Notes: a model not told the origin generated them from the letters alone. DNA of 22,213 nt from CAZTZY01 sp964617765 (GCA_964617765.1 CAZTZY010000053.1:1-22213), one strand, 5' to 3'. Positions 14,036 to 22,135 are shown, counted from the stretch's first letter. A program made the numbers and translations.

Positions 14036-15991
14036 ATGAAAGCACTGCGTTTATTTTTATCATTCATTTCGATATGGATTTTTTCCGGCCAGCTTCTTGC
14101 AGGAACCTTTTTACCCCCTGACCAGGCTTTCCAGTTTAAAGCCCAACAAAATGGCAATGTCATTGATGTGGAATGGAAAGTGGAGCACGGTTATTACCTG
14201 TATGAGAACCGTATGTCTTCTTATATAGAAATGGATGAAGCCAACATCGATCTGCCTTTAAGCTTCATTAGCAAAAGTGAACTTAAAATGGACAAAAATT
14301 TTGGCGAAGTACCCGTTTTTTACGATACAGCCAAAGCCATTATTGATATCACCAGCATCACCCGGGATAGCCCTAACAAGACTGTTACTATTGAATACCA
14401 GGGGTGCGCCAAAGATGGTTTGTGTTATCAACCACAAACCAAAACCCTGGATGTTATCGTCATCGATAATACGACCGATGTTGCCAATGCCAATCCTGAC
14501 GGCTCAACAAATCCGGCAGTGGTTATTCCTGCCATTAAGGCTGCTGACCCTATTCCTTCATTTGCTGTTGCCGCCCCGCAAAGTGCAACCAATACTGCCA
14601 TAAAACCTTCTGCAGGGCCTTCTGCAGAAGTTTCTGAAAAACCGGCTTTAGAGCCTGCGGTAACACCTGCCGTAGAGACGTCGGTTAATGAATTATCGTC
14701 TACGGGTGATATTTCAAAATTCCTTGAACACGCGAGCCTGTTAAGCACCATAGGTATCTTTTTCTTATTGGGTATCGGCCTATCATTAACACCTTGCATT
14801 CTACCAATGGTACCCATTCTTTCAGGTATTATTGTAGGACATGGCCATAACCTCACTGCTCGCCATGGTATTTTATTATCGTCTGCCTATGTATTGGGTA
14901 TGGCCACCAGCTATGCTTTTGCCGGAATCATTGCCGCCACTTTCGGTGCCCAGGGCAACCTGCAAGCCTATATGCAAAACCCCTGGGTAATCGTTACTTT
15001 CTCGCTGGTTTTTGTAGCCTTATCACTTTCCATGTTTGGTCTTTATAATCTGGCTTTACCCAGCCGCGTGCAAAATGCACTTTATAATCTTAGCAATAAA
15101 CAAAAAGGCGGGCATCTCATCGGTGTGTTTGTGATGGGCGCTTTATCTGCATTGGTGGTTTCACCCTGTGTTTCTGCCCCATTAGCAGGTGCGTTAGTAT
15201 TTATCAGCAGTACCGGCGATAAGTTAATGGGAGGTCTTGCCTTGTTTGCACTGGGAATCGGTATGGGCTTGCCTTTGATTGCCATCGGTGCTGGTGGTGG
15301 CAAACTGGTACCTAAAGCAGGTTTATGGATGAACCACGTTAAACATTTATTTGGCGTGATTTTACTGGGCGTTGCAATCTGGCTGATGTCGCGCATTATT
15401 CCCGGAGAAATAACGCTGGCACTATGGTCGGTACTGCTGATTGCTTATGGCATGCATACTGGCGCATTTGAACCGGCTGCCCCTGGATTTGCTCGCCTGG
15501 GCAAAGCCGCGAGTTTTATCCTGGTACTTTATGGTTGCATCTTGATGTTTGGCGCCTTGACCGGTGGAACAGATCCATTACACCCAATCAAGTTATCCAG
15601 CCAATCTGCGAGTGAAACCGTTGTGCCCGTAAAGGCACCATTATTCAAACGCATAAAAACCAAAACAGAGCTGACTACAGCCATCAATATGGCAGCACAG
15701 GAACATAAAACTGTCATGCTGGATTTTTATGCTGACTGGTGTACTGCCTGTATCGACATGGAACGCAAAGTGTTCAGCCAGGCTAGCGTGCAATGGGCAC
15801 TCAAGGATTTTGTATTACTGCAAATTGATGTAACGGACAATACTGCCGATGACAAAACTGTACTGGATCACTTCAAGTTATTTGGACCTCCCAGCATGTT
15901 ATTTTTCAAAAATAATCAACAAATCACTGAAAAAAGTTTGCAGGGTGAAATGCTGGCAGATGAGTTCATTAACCACGTACACGGTATTTAA
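14036..15991 (+). CDS. dsbD: Thiol:disulfide interchange protein DsbD
   Basis: DsbD carries electrons from cytoplasmic thioredoxin across the inner membrane to periplasmic thiol proteins. ATG 14036 follows AAGG by 8 nt and is preferred over GTG 14027. After a signal peptide come the periplasmic alpha domain with G-C124-A-K-D-G-L-C130-Y, a membrane domain with the essential cysteines in L-T-P-C254 and S-P-C378, and a C-terminal thioredoxin domain with W-C569-T-A-C572. All six redox cysteines are present. The protein has 651 residues against about 584 in E. coli; the extra length is a Pro/Ala/Ser-rich linker (about residues 145-225) between the alpha and membrane domains. The divergent tlpA-type gene encodes a likely acceptor, and both promoters share one regulatory box. 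Confidence 0.95.
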   Translation: MKALRLFLSFISIWIFSGQLLAGTFLPPDQAFQFKAQQNGNVIDVEWKVEHGYYLYENRMSSYIEMDEANIDLPLSFISKSELKMDKNFGEVPVFYDTAKAIIDITSITRDSPNKTVTIEYQGCAKDGLCYQPQTKTLDVIVIDNTTDVANANPDGSTNPAVVIPAIKAADPIPSFAVAAPQSATNTAIKPSAGPSAEVSEKPALEPAVTPAVETSVNELSSTGDISKFLEHASLLSTIGIFFLLGIGLSLTPCILPMVPILSGIIVGHGHNLTARHGILLSSAYVLGMATSYAFAGIIAATFGAQGNLQAYMQNPWVIVTFSLVFVALSLSMFGLYNLALPSRVQNALYNLSNKQKGGHLIGVFVMGALSALVVSPCVSAPLAGALVFISSTGDKLMGGLALFALGIGMGLPLIAIGAGGGKLVPKAGLWMNHVKHLFGVILLGVAIWLMSRIIPGEITLALWSVLLIAYGMHTGAFEPAAPGFARLGKAASFILVLYGCILMFGALTGGTDPLHPIKLSSQSASETVVPVKAPLFKRIKTKTELTTAINMAAQEHKTVMLDFYADWCTACIDMERKVFSQASVQWALKDFVLLQIDVTDNTADDKTVLDHFKLFGPPSMLFFKNNQQITEKSLQGEMLADEFINHVHGI

Positions 15992-16003
15992 CCTTATACA
16001 TCT

Positions 16004-16019
16004 CGGCTGATTTCAGCCG
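16004..16019. repeat. Hairpin downstream of dsbD
   Basis: CGGCTGA-TT-TCAGCCG forms a 7-bp stem about 13 nt after the dsbD stop codon. No T-run follows, so it is not a standard intrinsic terminator; it may stabilise the mRNA 3' end or assist another stop mechanism. The remaining 16020-16121 shows nothing clear. Confidence 0.4.
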
Positions 16020-16121
16020 CTATCGCTGATTGGTTGAAACCTTGCGTTATGCAATGTTTCATTGATTACTCCGTACGATGACTGATAGTATTTTTCTGCC
16101 ATTTTGGCGTAGAATCCGATA

Positions 16122-17411
16122 ATGAATCCCACAAAGTCACATGACGAATCTACCCTGCCCTTAAGTGTTGCCGTTATTGGTGCAGGTCCTGCCGGTTTAA
16201 TGGCCGCTGAAGTTATTGCCAACGCAGGCTATAAAGTGCACATTTACGATGCCAAACCTTCCTCAGCACGCAAGTTTTTATTGGCCGGCGTAGGCGGCAT
16301 GAATATTACCCATGCGGAAGACTGGCCACTCTTTATCAGACGTTATGGCCACCATCAAGCCAACCTGAATCCGTTACTGGAAAATTTTGGCCCTACACAA
16401 TTACGCCAATGGATTCATGATTTAGGTATCGATACCTTTGTTGGCAGTTCTGGCCGGGTGTTTCCTGCGGATATGAAAGCCGCACCGTTACTGCGCGCCT
16501 GGTTACACCGCTTGCGAGAACACGGTGTAGAATTTTTTATGCGACATCGCTGTATGGGTATGGATAAGCATCGACAATTACACTTCCAATTACACTTCGA
16601 GACACCCACCGGCGACATCCATACACAATATTCAGCCATAGTGTTAGCCATGGGAGGAGCCAGTTGGCCACAATTAGGTTCTGATGGCGCATGGCAACAC
16701 TGGCTAAATAACAAAGACATTACCCTTAAACCCTTACTACCTTCCAATTGCGGTTTTAATGTCCACTGGAGCGATCATCTAAAACAGCATTTTTCGGGAA
16801 GTCCGATTAAAAATGCCCGCTTGAGCTTTGTTGACAGTACTGGAATATGTCATGAAAAACGCGGCGAATTCGTGCTCAGCCATTATGGCGTTGAAGGCAG
16901 TGCCATCTATGCCTTGAGTGCGCCCTTGCGCGATGCACTACTATCAACCCATTCACCCGTTACCCTTTCTATCGATCTATTGCCGGATCGCAACCCTGCG
17001 CAAATAGAATTCCTGCTTGAACAGCATCGTCACGGCATGTCGCTGGGTAATGTGTTACGTAAAAAACTGAAACTGACCGCGGCTGATGTGGCCTTGATAC
17101 ACGAATGTATTGATAAGAAAACTCTGAAAAAACCTGCAGCATTCAGCAAATCGATCAAGGCTTTACCTGTGATTCTGCAATCAACACGACCTATTACTGA
17201 AGCAATCAGCAGTGCCGGTGGCATTGGCTTCGAAAACCTAACAGATAAATTAATGCTCAATATGATACCCGGGGTTTTCTGTGCCGGCGAAATGCTGGAC
17301 TGGGAAGCTCCCACTGGCGGATATTTATTAACGGCCTGTTTTGCTACCGGGAAATGTTGTGGCGAAGGCGTGGTGCAATGGCTTGGCTCAGTCGAGAATC
17401 TCCCTGAATAA
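16122..17411 (+). CDS. NAD(P)/FAD-dependent oxidoreductase, BaiN/HI0933-like (TIGR03862-type)
   Basis: This 429-residue cytoplasmic flavoprotein begins with an FAD-binding dinucleotide fold, V-I-G-A-G-P-A-G-L-M-A-A-E (about residues 18-30). The family signature K-F-L-L-A-G-V-G-G-M-N-I-T-H-A follows, then S-S-G-R-V-F-P-A-D-M-K-A. Near the C-terminus C-A-G-E-M-L-D-W-E-A-P-T-G-G-Y-L-L and A-C-F-A-T-G contact FAD. The family (HI0933-like, also called BaiN/RdsA-type flavoproteins) has poorly defined roles in most bacteria. The branch with S-G-R-V-F-P and M-L-D-W-E-A-P-T fits the TIGR03862 subfamily as I recall it. It stands alone between dsbD and a methyltransferase gene, with gaps of about 130 and 200 bp, so neighbours give no functional clue. 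Confidence 0.9.
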   Translation: MNPTKSHDESTLPLSVAVIGAGPAGLMAAEVIANAGYKVHIYDAKPSSARKFLLAGVGGMNITHAEDWPLFIRRYGHHQANLNPLLENFGPTQLRQWIHDLGIDTFVGSSGRVFPADMKAAPLLRAWLHRLREHGVEFFMRHRCMGMDKHRQLHFQLHFETPTGDIHTQYSAIVLAMGGASWPQLGSDGAWQHWLNNKDITLKPLLPSNCGFNVHWSDHLKQHFSGSPIKNARLSFVDSTGICHEKRGEFVLSHYGVEGSAIYALSAPLRDALLSTHSPVTLSIDLLPDRNPAQIEFLLEQHRHGMSLGNVLRKKLKLTAADVALIHECIDKKTLKKPAAFSKSIKALPVILQSTRPITEAISSAGGIGFENLTDKLMLNMIPGVFCAGEMLDWEAPTGGYLLTACFATGKCCGEGVVQWLGSVENLPE

Positions 17412-17616
17412 TTTTTCGATGCCCGTTGTCTGCTTTATTCAATGTGTAGCTCATGATATCTCGAAAAATCCTGCCTTTATGGTTTGTATTCACCTACCGG
17501 AAAATTTATCCCACGCCGTCTACACTGACATGGCGCGAATTTCCTGAGCAATATTGACGGTTTTTTTTACGGGTCTTATAATCCGCGGCTTTAAAAAAAC
17601 ACGCAGGGTATTTCAA

Positions 17617-18555
17617 GTGGGTTCAACCGCATCTCATAGAATCTATGTTCCTGATGAACTTCATGCCTGTCTAAATTCAGCGACTTATTCTGTCGATATT
17701 GACGCCAATACACATTCCACTGATCCCCAACAACCTGACTGGCTAAACATTAAACTTCCCGATACCTGGGCGGATCAATTTAATTTTTCCAATCCTTTGC
17801 ACCTGTTGCGTTTTTTTAAATGCATCCTCAGCGAACGCTCTCGAGTTCAGATTTCTGAATCCCTTATAGGCACGGAACATATACCCAAATATGCCCTGCA
17901 GGAATTTCATAATTTACCCAACGGCAACTATTCAAATGCGTTGACCCCGGGCTATATCAAGGGTTTTGATATTTCTATGCTCAATCAGGTAGAGCCTGTT
18001 CGCCAGCAACTCGCTGATGCGCTCAGTAAACAACATTGTGTACTGGATGCAGGCTGCGCTGGTGGAAAAACCGCAGCGGCTATCAAAAAAGCCGGCGTGC
18101 AAGAAGTATGGGGGCTGGATCCTTCTCCTTACCTGCTGCAGCATGCTGCGAAAACCTTCCCTGATATCCATTTTGTACAAGGTAAAGCGGAGCAAACCGG
18201 TTTCAGGAATGAGCGTTTTGACGGTATTTCAGCCTGTTTCATGTTCCACGAAATTCCGCCTAAATATGCTGATCAGGCACTTTCTGAATTTAACCGTATT
18301 CTTGCACCCGGTGGTTTGCTAGCCATTGCGGAGCCTTCCGCGATTCAATATTACGAAAACAGCTGGTTAACCCTGTTCAGGAATTGGGGCTTTTCCGGTG
18401 TATATTTCCGTCTATTGGCGCATTTTGTCTTTGAGCCTTTTATTGAAAGCTGGCACAAACGCAATATCCGCATCTGGATGCAAAACCATGGTTTTGACGT
18501 GTTGAGTGACACTGATCTTTGCCCCATCAGAACCATTATCGCCCGCAAAAAATAA
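17617..18555 (+). CDS. Class I SAM-dependent methyltransferase
   Basis: I take GTG 17617 as the start because AGGG lies 8 nt upstream; TTG 17554 would add 21 residues coded partly by T- and A-runs and has no good binding site. The 312-residue protein has an N-terminal region of about 135 residues without a recognised domain, then a Methyltransf_11/25-type domain: V-L-D-A-G-C-A-G-G-K (about 142-151), G-L-D-P-S-P-Y acidic loop, F-D-G-I-S-A-C-F-M-F-H-E post-II motif and L-A-P-G-G-L-L-A-I-A-E. The glycine-rich motif and the H-E-I near motif IV resemble UbiE/COQ5-like enzymes on small molecules, but the substrate cannot be told. It is unrelated to the methyltransferase at the left end. Confidence 0.82.
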   Translation: MGSTASHRIYVPDELHACLNSATYSVDIDANTHSTDPQQPDWLNIKLPDTWADQFNFSNPLHLLRFFKCILSERSRVQISESLIGTEHIPKYALQEFHNLPNGNYSNALTPGYIKGFDISMLNQVEPVRQQLADALSKQHCVLDAGCAGGKTAAAIKKAGVQEVWGLDPSPYLLQHAAKTFPDIHFVQGKAEQTGFRNERFDGISACFMFHEIPPKYADQALSEFNRILAPGGLLAIAEPSAIQYYENSWLTLFRNWGFSGVYFRLLAHFVFEPFIESWHKRNIRIWMQNHGFDVLSDTDLCPIRTIIARKK

Positions 18556-18558
18556 TTC

Positions 18559-18568
18559 CCCGGCCGGG
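18559..18568. repeat. CCCGGCCGGG palindrome after the methyltransferase gene
   Basis: A 10-bp perfect palindrome lies 4 nt after the methyltransferase stop codon. With no loop and only CTTT after it, terminator function is doubtful. Confidence 0.3.
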
Positions 18569-18583
18569 CTTTCCGCAGATGGC

Positions 18584-18597
18584 TTGATATATATCAA
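18584..18597. promoter_or_regulatory. Perfect FNR/ANR-type box upstream of the ydcH-like gene
   Basis: TTGAT-ATAT-ATCAA matches the FNR/ANR consensus TTGAT-N4-ATCAA at all ten defined positions. Its centre (18590.5) is about 70 bp before the start codon at 18660. A class II activator position (-41.5) would put the start near 18632; TTAAAG (18618-18623) or TTTAAA (18624-18629) could serve as the -10 element. Oxygen-responsive control of the downstream gene is inferred. Confidence 0.6.
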
Positions 18598-18659
18598 TAC
18601 CCCGATTTACCATCACGTTAAAGTTTAAAAACAAAATACATTTAACGAGGGTATATATA

Positions 18660-18911
18660 ATGATTATTGAAAAACACGATTTAATTCACGAATTCCCGCA
18701 GCATAAAGACGCCATCCATAATTTGAAGATGAATAATGCACATTTCGCCAAACTGTTTGATGAGTATCATGAACTGGATCATGAAATTCATCGTATTGAG
18801 CAAGGTGTTGAAAATACGGGTGATGCTTATCTTGAAACGAAGAAAAAAGAACGTTTATTATTGAAAGACAAGCTTTACAACATCATTAAAGACGAAAAAG
18901 AAACTGCCTGA
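18660..18911 (+). CDS. YdcH family protein (DUF465)
   Basis: This 83-residue protein is all helical and strongly charged. It shows the DUF465 pattern: F-P-Q-H-K-D-A-I-H-N-L-K-M-N-N-A-H-F-A-K-L-F-D-E-Y-H-E-L-D-H-E-I-H in the first half, split here by residue roles as an N-terminal helix, and K-K-K-E-R-L-L-L-K-D-K-L-Y in the second. The family forms short coiled-coil proteins of unknown function. ATG 18660 follows GAGGG by about 8 nt. The gene is monocistronic, with an FNR-type box upstream and a bidirectional terminator downstream. Confidence 0.92.
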   Translation: MIIEKHDLIHEFPQHKDAIHNLKMNNAHFAKLFDEYHELDHEIHRIEQGVENTGDAYLETKKKERLLLKDKLYNIIKDEKETA

Positions 18912-18950
18912 TAGTATTGGTTAGAAGGTTTTTTAGTTAGGGATCATTTA

Positions 18951-18986
18951 AAACGGCGGTAGCGTAAAGTTACCGCCGTTTTTTTA
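18951..18986. terminator. Bidirectional intrinsic terminator
   Basis: AAACGGCGGTA (18951-18961) and TACCGCCGTTT (18971-18981) form an 11-bp stem with the loop GCGTAAAGT. T-rich sequence follows on the plus strand and an A-run precedes the stem, so it can stop transcription from both sides. It lies between the ydcH-like gene and the chemoreceptor gene, which converge. Confidence 0.92.
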
Positions 18987-20357
18987 TTCCTGCAGGCTGT
19001 TCAGCGCTTTCACCATGGATTTTGAATTATTACTCATTTCATTGGCCATTGTGGATGTTTTTACAGCCAGTTGTTTATTCTTCTCAATCGCCTTGTCAAT
19101 ATCAGCAAGACCACCGACTATTTGCCGCAAGGCTTCATTCTGCTCATGACTGGCATCGGCAATATTCTGGATTGAATCTGATAATGGCCGTATTTTTGCC
19201 GATATCTCTTCAAATCGACGACGCATGGTTTCTGATAAATTCACCCCTTGCTGCACAGACACAAAGTTACTGTCTAACAGTTTATTGATGTTATCTGCCG
19301 CCTTCGCCGAACGTTCGGCCAATCGTTTGACTTCCAGCGCCACTACCTTGAATCCGCCACTGGCCTCACTGGAACGTGAGGCTTCTATCATGGCATTTAA
19401 CGATAATATATTGGTCTGGTAAGAAATATCATTAATGACGTTGTTGATTGTCTGGATTTCTTCACTCGATTCACGCACCTGGTTCATGGATGCCAATAAC
19501 TGCTGAATATCCGCCTTGCTAACAACCAGATGATCTTCTGTATCTTTTATTGCTATTTTTGCCGACGTTGTTAAATGCGCATTTTGTTCAGCTGTCGCAC
19601 CCAATTCTTCAGTCGTGGTGGCCAATTGTTCAATGGCGGTTTTTTGCTGAATGGTGGAATCCAATAAATCCTGGCCCGACAAAGCCAACTCTTCTGCACT
19701 TTGACTAACAACAGAGCTTTCCAATGCCACTCGAGCAACGTCTTTATAACGGTCTCTCTCAATGTCACGCTCATTTTTTAACTGGGTATTCATGCGTTCA
19801 TAGATAATCACCAGCGCGATAATGGTGATATAGGCCACTACCCAGTTAAATGCTTTTGTCATAGGTATGGTTTCTGCTTTGGAGGTAATCGGGAAGTCAT
19901 ACCCATTCAACCCGGCAATCAAACCAATCACATTCAGGGTAAAAACAACACCCGCCCATATCAAGCCGCTTTTTTGACCTAACAAACAGAACGCCAACAT
20001 TACCGGCAATATCAAGATAGTGCTGGAAGGCGTTTCAACCGAACCGCCACTGACATAAACACCACCGGCAATACCCAAAAATGTAGAACCAATAATCAGG
20101 TGGGAACACAGGTAATATTTACCCTGGGTTCTGATTACATGAAGAATATAGGGATAGGCAGCACCCAAAATACTGACCGGGATCACACCCGATAAACGCT
20201 CAGCCAAAGAAAAACCGGGGAACACCAGAAAAAACAGGGCAAAACAGACAACAAACACGCTGTAAGCTAATGCAATACCTACCAGTAAACGGGCGCGATA
20301 GAGTGCATCGCCATTGTGAGAAAACATGGGCAGAGCAAAATAATCAATATATTTCAT
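18984..20357 (-). CDS. Methyl-accepting chemotaxis-like protein with six-helix membrane module
   Basis: The 457-residue protein has a hydrophobic N-terminal half (about residues 20-190) with six predicted membrane helices and only short loops, then a cytoplasmic MCP signalling domain. The signalling tip is recognisable in D-I-S-Y-Q-T-N-I-L-S-L-N-A-M-I-E-A-S-R (about 305-323) followed by G-G-F-K-V-V-A-L-E-V-K-R-L-A-E-R-S. It has no periplasmic sensor domain and no clear HAMP domain, and the tip differs from the usual L-A-L-N-A-A-V-E-A-A-R-A-G-E. No che genes are near. The membrane module may sense a membrane-associated or intramembrane signal, as MASE-type modules do; this is inference. The C-terminus has no NWETF-type pentapeptide for CheR/CheB docking. 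Confidence 0.85.
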   Translation of the reverse strand: MKYIDYFALPMFSHNGDALYRARLLVGIALAYSVFVVCFALFFLVFPGFSLAERLSGVIPVSILGAAYPYILHVIRTQGKYYLCSHLIIGSTFLGIAGGVYVSGGSVETPSSTILILPVMLAFCLLGQKSGLIWAGVVFTLNVIGLIAGLNGYDFPITSKAETIPMTKAFNWVVAYITIIALVIIYERMNTQLKNERDIERDRYKDVARVALESSVVSQSAEELALSGQDLLDSTIQQKTAIEQLATTTEELGATAEQNAHLTTSAKIAIKDTEDHLVVSKADIQQLLASMNQVRESSEEIQTINNVINDISYQTNILSLNAMIEASRSSEASGGFKVVALEVKRLAERSAKAADNINKLLDSNFVSVQQGVNLSETMRRRFEEISAKIRPLSDSIQNIADASHEQNEALRQIVGGLADIDKAIEKNKQLAVKTSTMANEMSNNSKSMVKALNSLQE

Positions 20358-20620
20358 AGGGATAACCCAAAATTAAAATGAGCGACCAGATAAATACTCA
20401 AGAAATGAACCATTTATCCGCTTTTAGATCATATCCCTGAAGGTGTAAATTACCCTGTTGGTTTTATTATTATTTTTTCAGTTTGGCACAAGAAAATAAA
20501 AAAAACAGGCCATTTATGCGACAAATCAAATAAAAATTAAAATTAATAGATTACCTTTAATTTTCCAACTTTTAGGATCTATACTCAACAGACACGTTAA
20601 TAAAAGAGGAAGCAGATAAG
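20358..20620. other. AT-rich divergent intergenic region (chemoreceptor / hpf)
   Basis: This 263-bp region lies between divergent starts. A possible -10 element for hpf is TATACT (20580-20585), with no good -35 at 16-18 bp. AGAGGA (20605-20610) is the hpf ribosome binding site. I see no strong dyad, ncRNA-like hairpin or coding sequence in the rest. Confidence 0.4.
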
Positions 20621-20968
20621 ATGTATATCAATATCACTGGTCATCATGTCGAAGTTACCGAAGGTCTCAAAACTGCTGTCAATAACAGCCTCAACAAACT
20701 CATAAAACACTACCCGGATATCGAAAACGTCAACGTCATCTTAACCGTTGAGAAGAAAGAACAAGTGGCTGAAGCCAAAGTGCATTTTTTGGGGCAGGAT
20801 CTGGTTGCTACTGCATCGGCGCATGACTTATATCTGGCTATTGGTGATCTTAAAATGAAGCTGGATACGCTATTACAACGCCGTAAAGCGACCGTAAAAT
20901 CGCACCCTCATGTAAAACCTGAAGCAGGAGAAGTTGAAAGCGATATGGAAGTTGAAGCAGGTCATTAA
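20621..20968 (+). CDS. hpf: Ribosome hibernation-promoting factor, short form
   Basis: HPF-type proteins bind the 30S decoding region and promote 100S dimer formation in stationary or stressed cells. The 115-residue protein shows the family order: M-Y-I-N-I-T-G-H-H-V-E-V-T at the N-terminus, then L-I-K-H-Y-P-D-I-E-N-V-N-V-I-L-T-V-E-K-K, A-T-A-S-A-H-D-L-Y-L-A-I-G-D-L and the basic helix K-L-D-T-L-L-Q-R-R-K. It lacks the C-terminal dimerisation domain of long HPF, as expected for gammaproteobacteria. An acidic tail of about 20 residues follows the core. The usual hpf neighbours (rpoN, ptsN) are missing here, so it may be a second paralogue. ATG 20621 has AGAGGA 10 nt upstream. Confidence 0.93.
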   Translation: MYINITGHHVEVTEGLKTAVNNSLNKLIKHYPDIENVNVILTVEKKEQVAEAKVHFLGQDLVATASAHDLYLAIGDLKMKLDTLLQRRKATVKSHPHVKPEAGEVESDMEVEAGH

Positions 20969-20981
20969 CTCATGCTTGTAA

Positions 20982-21009
20982 CAGCCGAAGCCATTTTGAG
21001 CTCCGGCTG
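20982..21009 (+). terminator. Possible terminator after hpf
   Basis: CAGCCGAAGC (20982-20991) and GCTCCGGCTG (21000-21009) form a 10-bp stem with one A/C mismatch and an 8-nt loop, 13 nt after the hpf stop codon. Only CCCTTTC follows, so the U-run is weak. Confidence 0.45.
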
Positions 21010-21060
21010 CCCTTTCAAAATACCCCATCCTTAATGTCGTATTCCTTATCAAGCCTCGTA

Positions 21061-21085
21061 ACTGAATTTAACCAGAAAATTCAGT
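21061..21085. repeat. 9-bp perfect hairpin next to the lipoprotein stop codon
   Basis: ACTGAATTT (21061-21069) and AAATTCAGT (21077-21085) are perfect inverted copies with a 7-nt loop, starting 2 nt past the stop of the minus-strand lipoprotein gene. The stem is AT-rich and no T-run follows on the minus strand; it may mark the mRNA 3' end. Confidence 0.45.
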
Positions 21086-21087
21086 GC

Positions 21088-21387
21088 TTATATCGGCTCA
21101 CAACCTTGTAACAGCAATGCCAGATTGGCGTTATTACGGGCTTTTTCATAGTACCTGTCAGCTGTTGCTGTGGTCATGCCTTTAGTGCTGGTGTTGGTCA
21201 TCGTGGTGATTAACCTTAAAGCCTCGAGTGATTGCCGGTCTCGATTGTAGGCCGCAAAAGAATTTTTTATCTGGTCACACGAGAAAGCTACAGCTGCACC
21301 CTTGGAAGAAGCGCTGCGCATTTCGCCAAAAGTTTCACAACCCGATAATAAAAGCGTAAGGGCTAAACCCATGACTATTTTTTTCAT
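21088..21387 (-). CDS. Small lipoprotein of unknown function
   Basis: The 99-residue precursor has a lipoprotein signal peptide with lipobox L-L-S-G-C at Cys17, so the mature protein is about 83 residues. The mature part is helical in look, with two further cysteines (in F-S-C-D-Q and L-Q-G-C-E-P) that could form a disulfide, and a Thr-rich middle (T-T-M-T-N-T-S-T-K-G-M-T-T-A-T-A). I recognise no family. The gene lies 79 bp downstream of the OmpA-type lipoprotein on the same strand and may share its transcript. Residue 2 of the mature protein is Glu, not Asp, which favours transport to the outer membrane by the Lol rule. Confidence 0.75.
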   Translation of the reverse strand: MKKIVMGLALTLLLSGCETFGEMRSASSKGAAVAFSCDQIKNSFAAYNRDRQSLEALRLITTMTNTSTKGMTTATADRYYEKARNNANLALLLQGCEPI

Positions 21388-21466
21388 ATAGAAACCTTAA
21401 AAAGAAAAGTAAACTGCTTGATAGGCCATCCTTGGCGCGTTGCTATTAACTAATGACTAACAATAA

Positions 21467-22135
21467 TTATTCAGCAGAAACCGGATGTAACATTATTTCA
21501 ACCCTGCGGTTTGCCAGACGGCCTGAAGGTGTTGAATTATCTGCAATCGGCTGGGTAGGTCCAAAACCAAATATTTCAAACCGTGAACTGGCCACTTTTT
21601 GTGATTTTAAATACCCTGCCACCGCTTGTGCGCGTTTTTGCGAAAGCACCTGATTCACCGCTGCTGAACCTGTATTATCGGTATGGCCGGATACAGCAAC
21701 AACGGTTTTATTAAATTCCACGAGCACTAAAGCCACCGAATCCAGCACCTCATAAAATCCGGCATTGATATCAGCACTGTTGGTATCAAAAGTAATATTG
21801 CCTGGCATCACCAGATTAATGTTATCGCCTTCACGAACCACACTAACACCTGAACCACGCAGTTTTTCACGCAGTTTGGCTTCCTGGGTATCCATGTAAT
21901 ATCCAACGCCACCACCTATCGCAGCACCGGCTGTAGCGGCTTTTAATATGCGCTGGTTACGTTTGGTACTGGTTGCATCCTTGTTATCAAGATAGGCAGC
22001 CACCGCAGCTACACTGGCGCCGATAGATGCGCCTTTTGCAGTATGACTGGTTTTTTTCTCGCCGGTATAAGGATCTATGGAACAACCTGCCAAACCCACG
22101 GTGATACAAGATATTAACAACACGATTTTTTTCAT
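21467..22135 (-). CDS. OmpA-family peptidoglycan-binding lipoprotein, YiaD-like
   Basis: The 222-residue precursor carries a lipobox L-A-G-C at Cys18. Residues 33-80 hold two glycine-zipper stretches (K-G-A-S-I-G-A-S-V-A-A and T-A-G-A-A-I-G-G-G-V-G-Y-Y) that can insert in or line a membrane. The C-terminal OmpA domain (about 105-218) shows I-T-F-D-T-N-S-A-D-I, V-S-G-H-T-D-N-T-G (149-156) and N-R-R-V-E-I (209-214); the Asp in G-H-T-D and the Arg in N-R-R bind diaminopimelate of peptidoglycan. The domain order is that of E. coli YiaD, which tethers the outer membrane to the wall. ATG 22135 follows AAAGGTCTCC. Confidence 0.92.
   Translation of the reverse strand: MKKIVLLISCITVGLAGCSIDPYTGEKKTSHTAKGASIGASVAAVAAYLDNKDATSTKRNQRILKAATAGAAIGGGVGYYMDTQEAKLREKLRGSGVSVVREGDNINLVMPGNITFDTNSADINAGFYEVLDSVALVLVEFNKTVVAVSGHTDNTGSAAVNQVLSQKRAQAVAGYLKSQKVASSRFEIFGFGPTQPIADNSTPSGRLANRRVEIMLHPVSAE

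Noticed and set aside
16004..16019. Intrinsic terminator for dsbD
   Set aside because: The stem is good but no T-run follows, so I list it only as a hairpin.
17554..17616. TTG 17554 as the methyltransferase start
   Set aside because: Weak upstream binding site and a segment coded by T- and A-runs; GTG 17617 with AGGG is better, though this is not certain.
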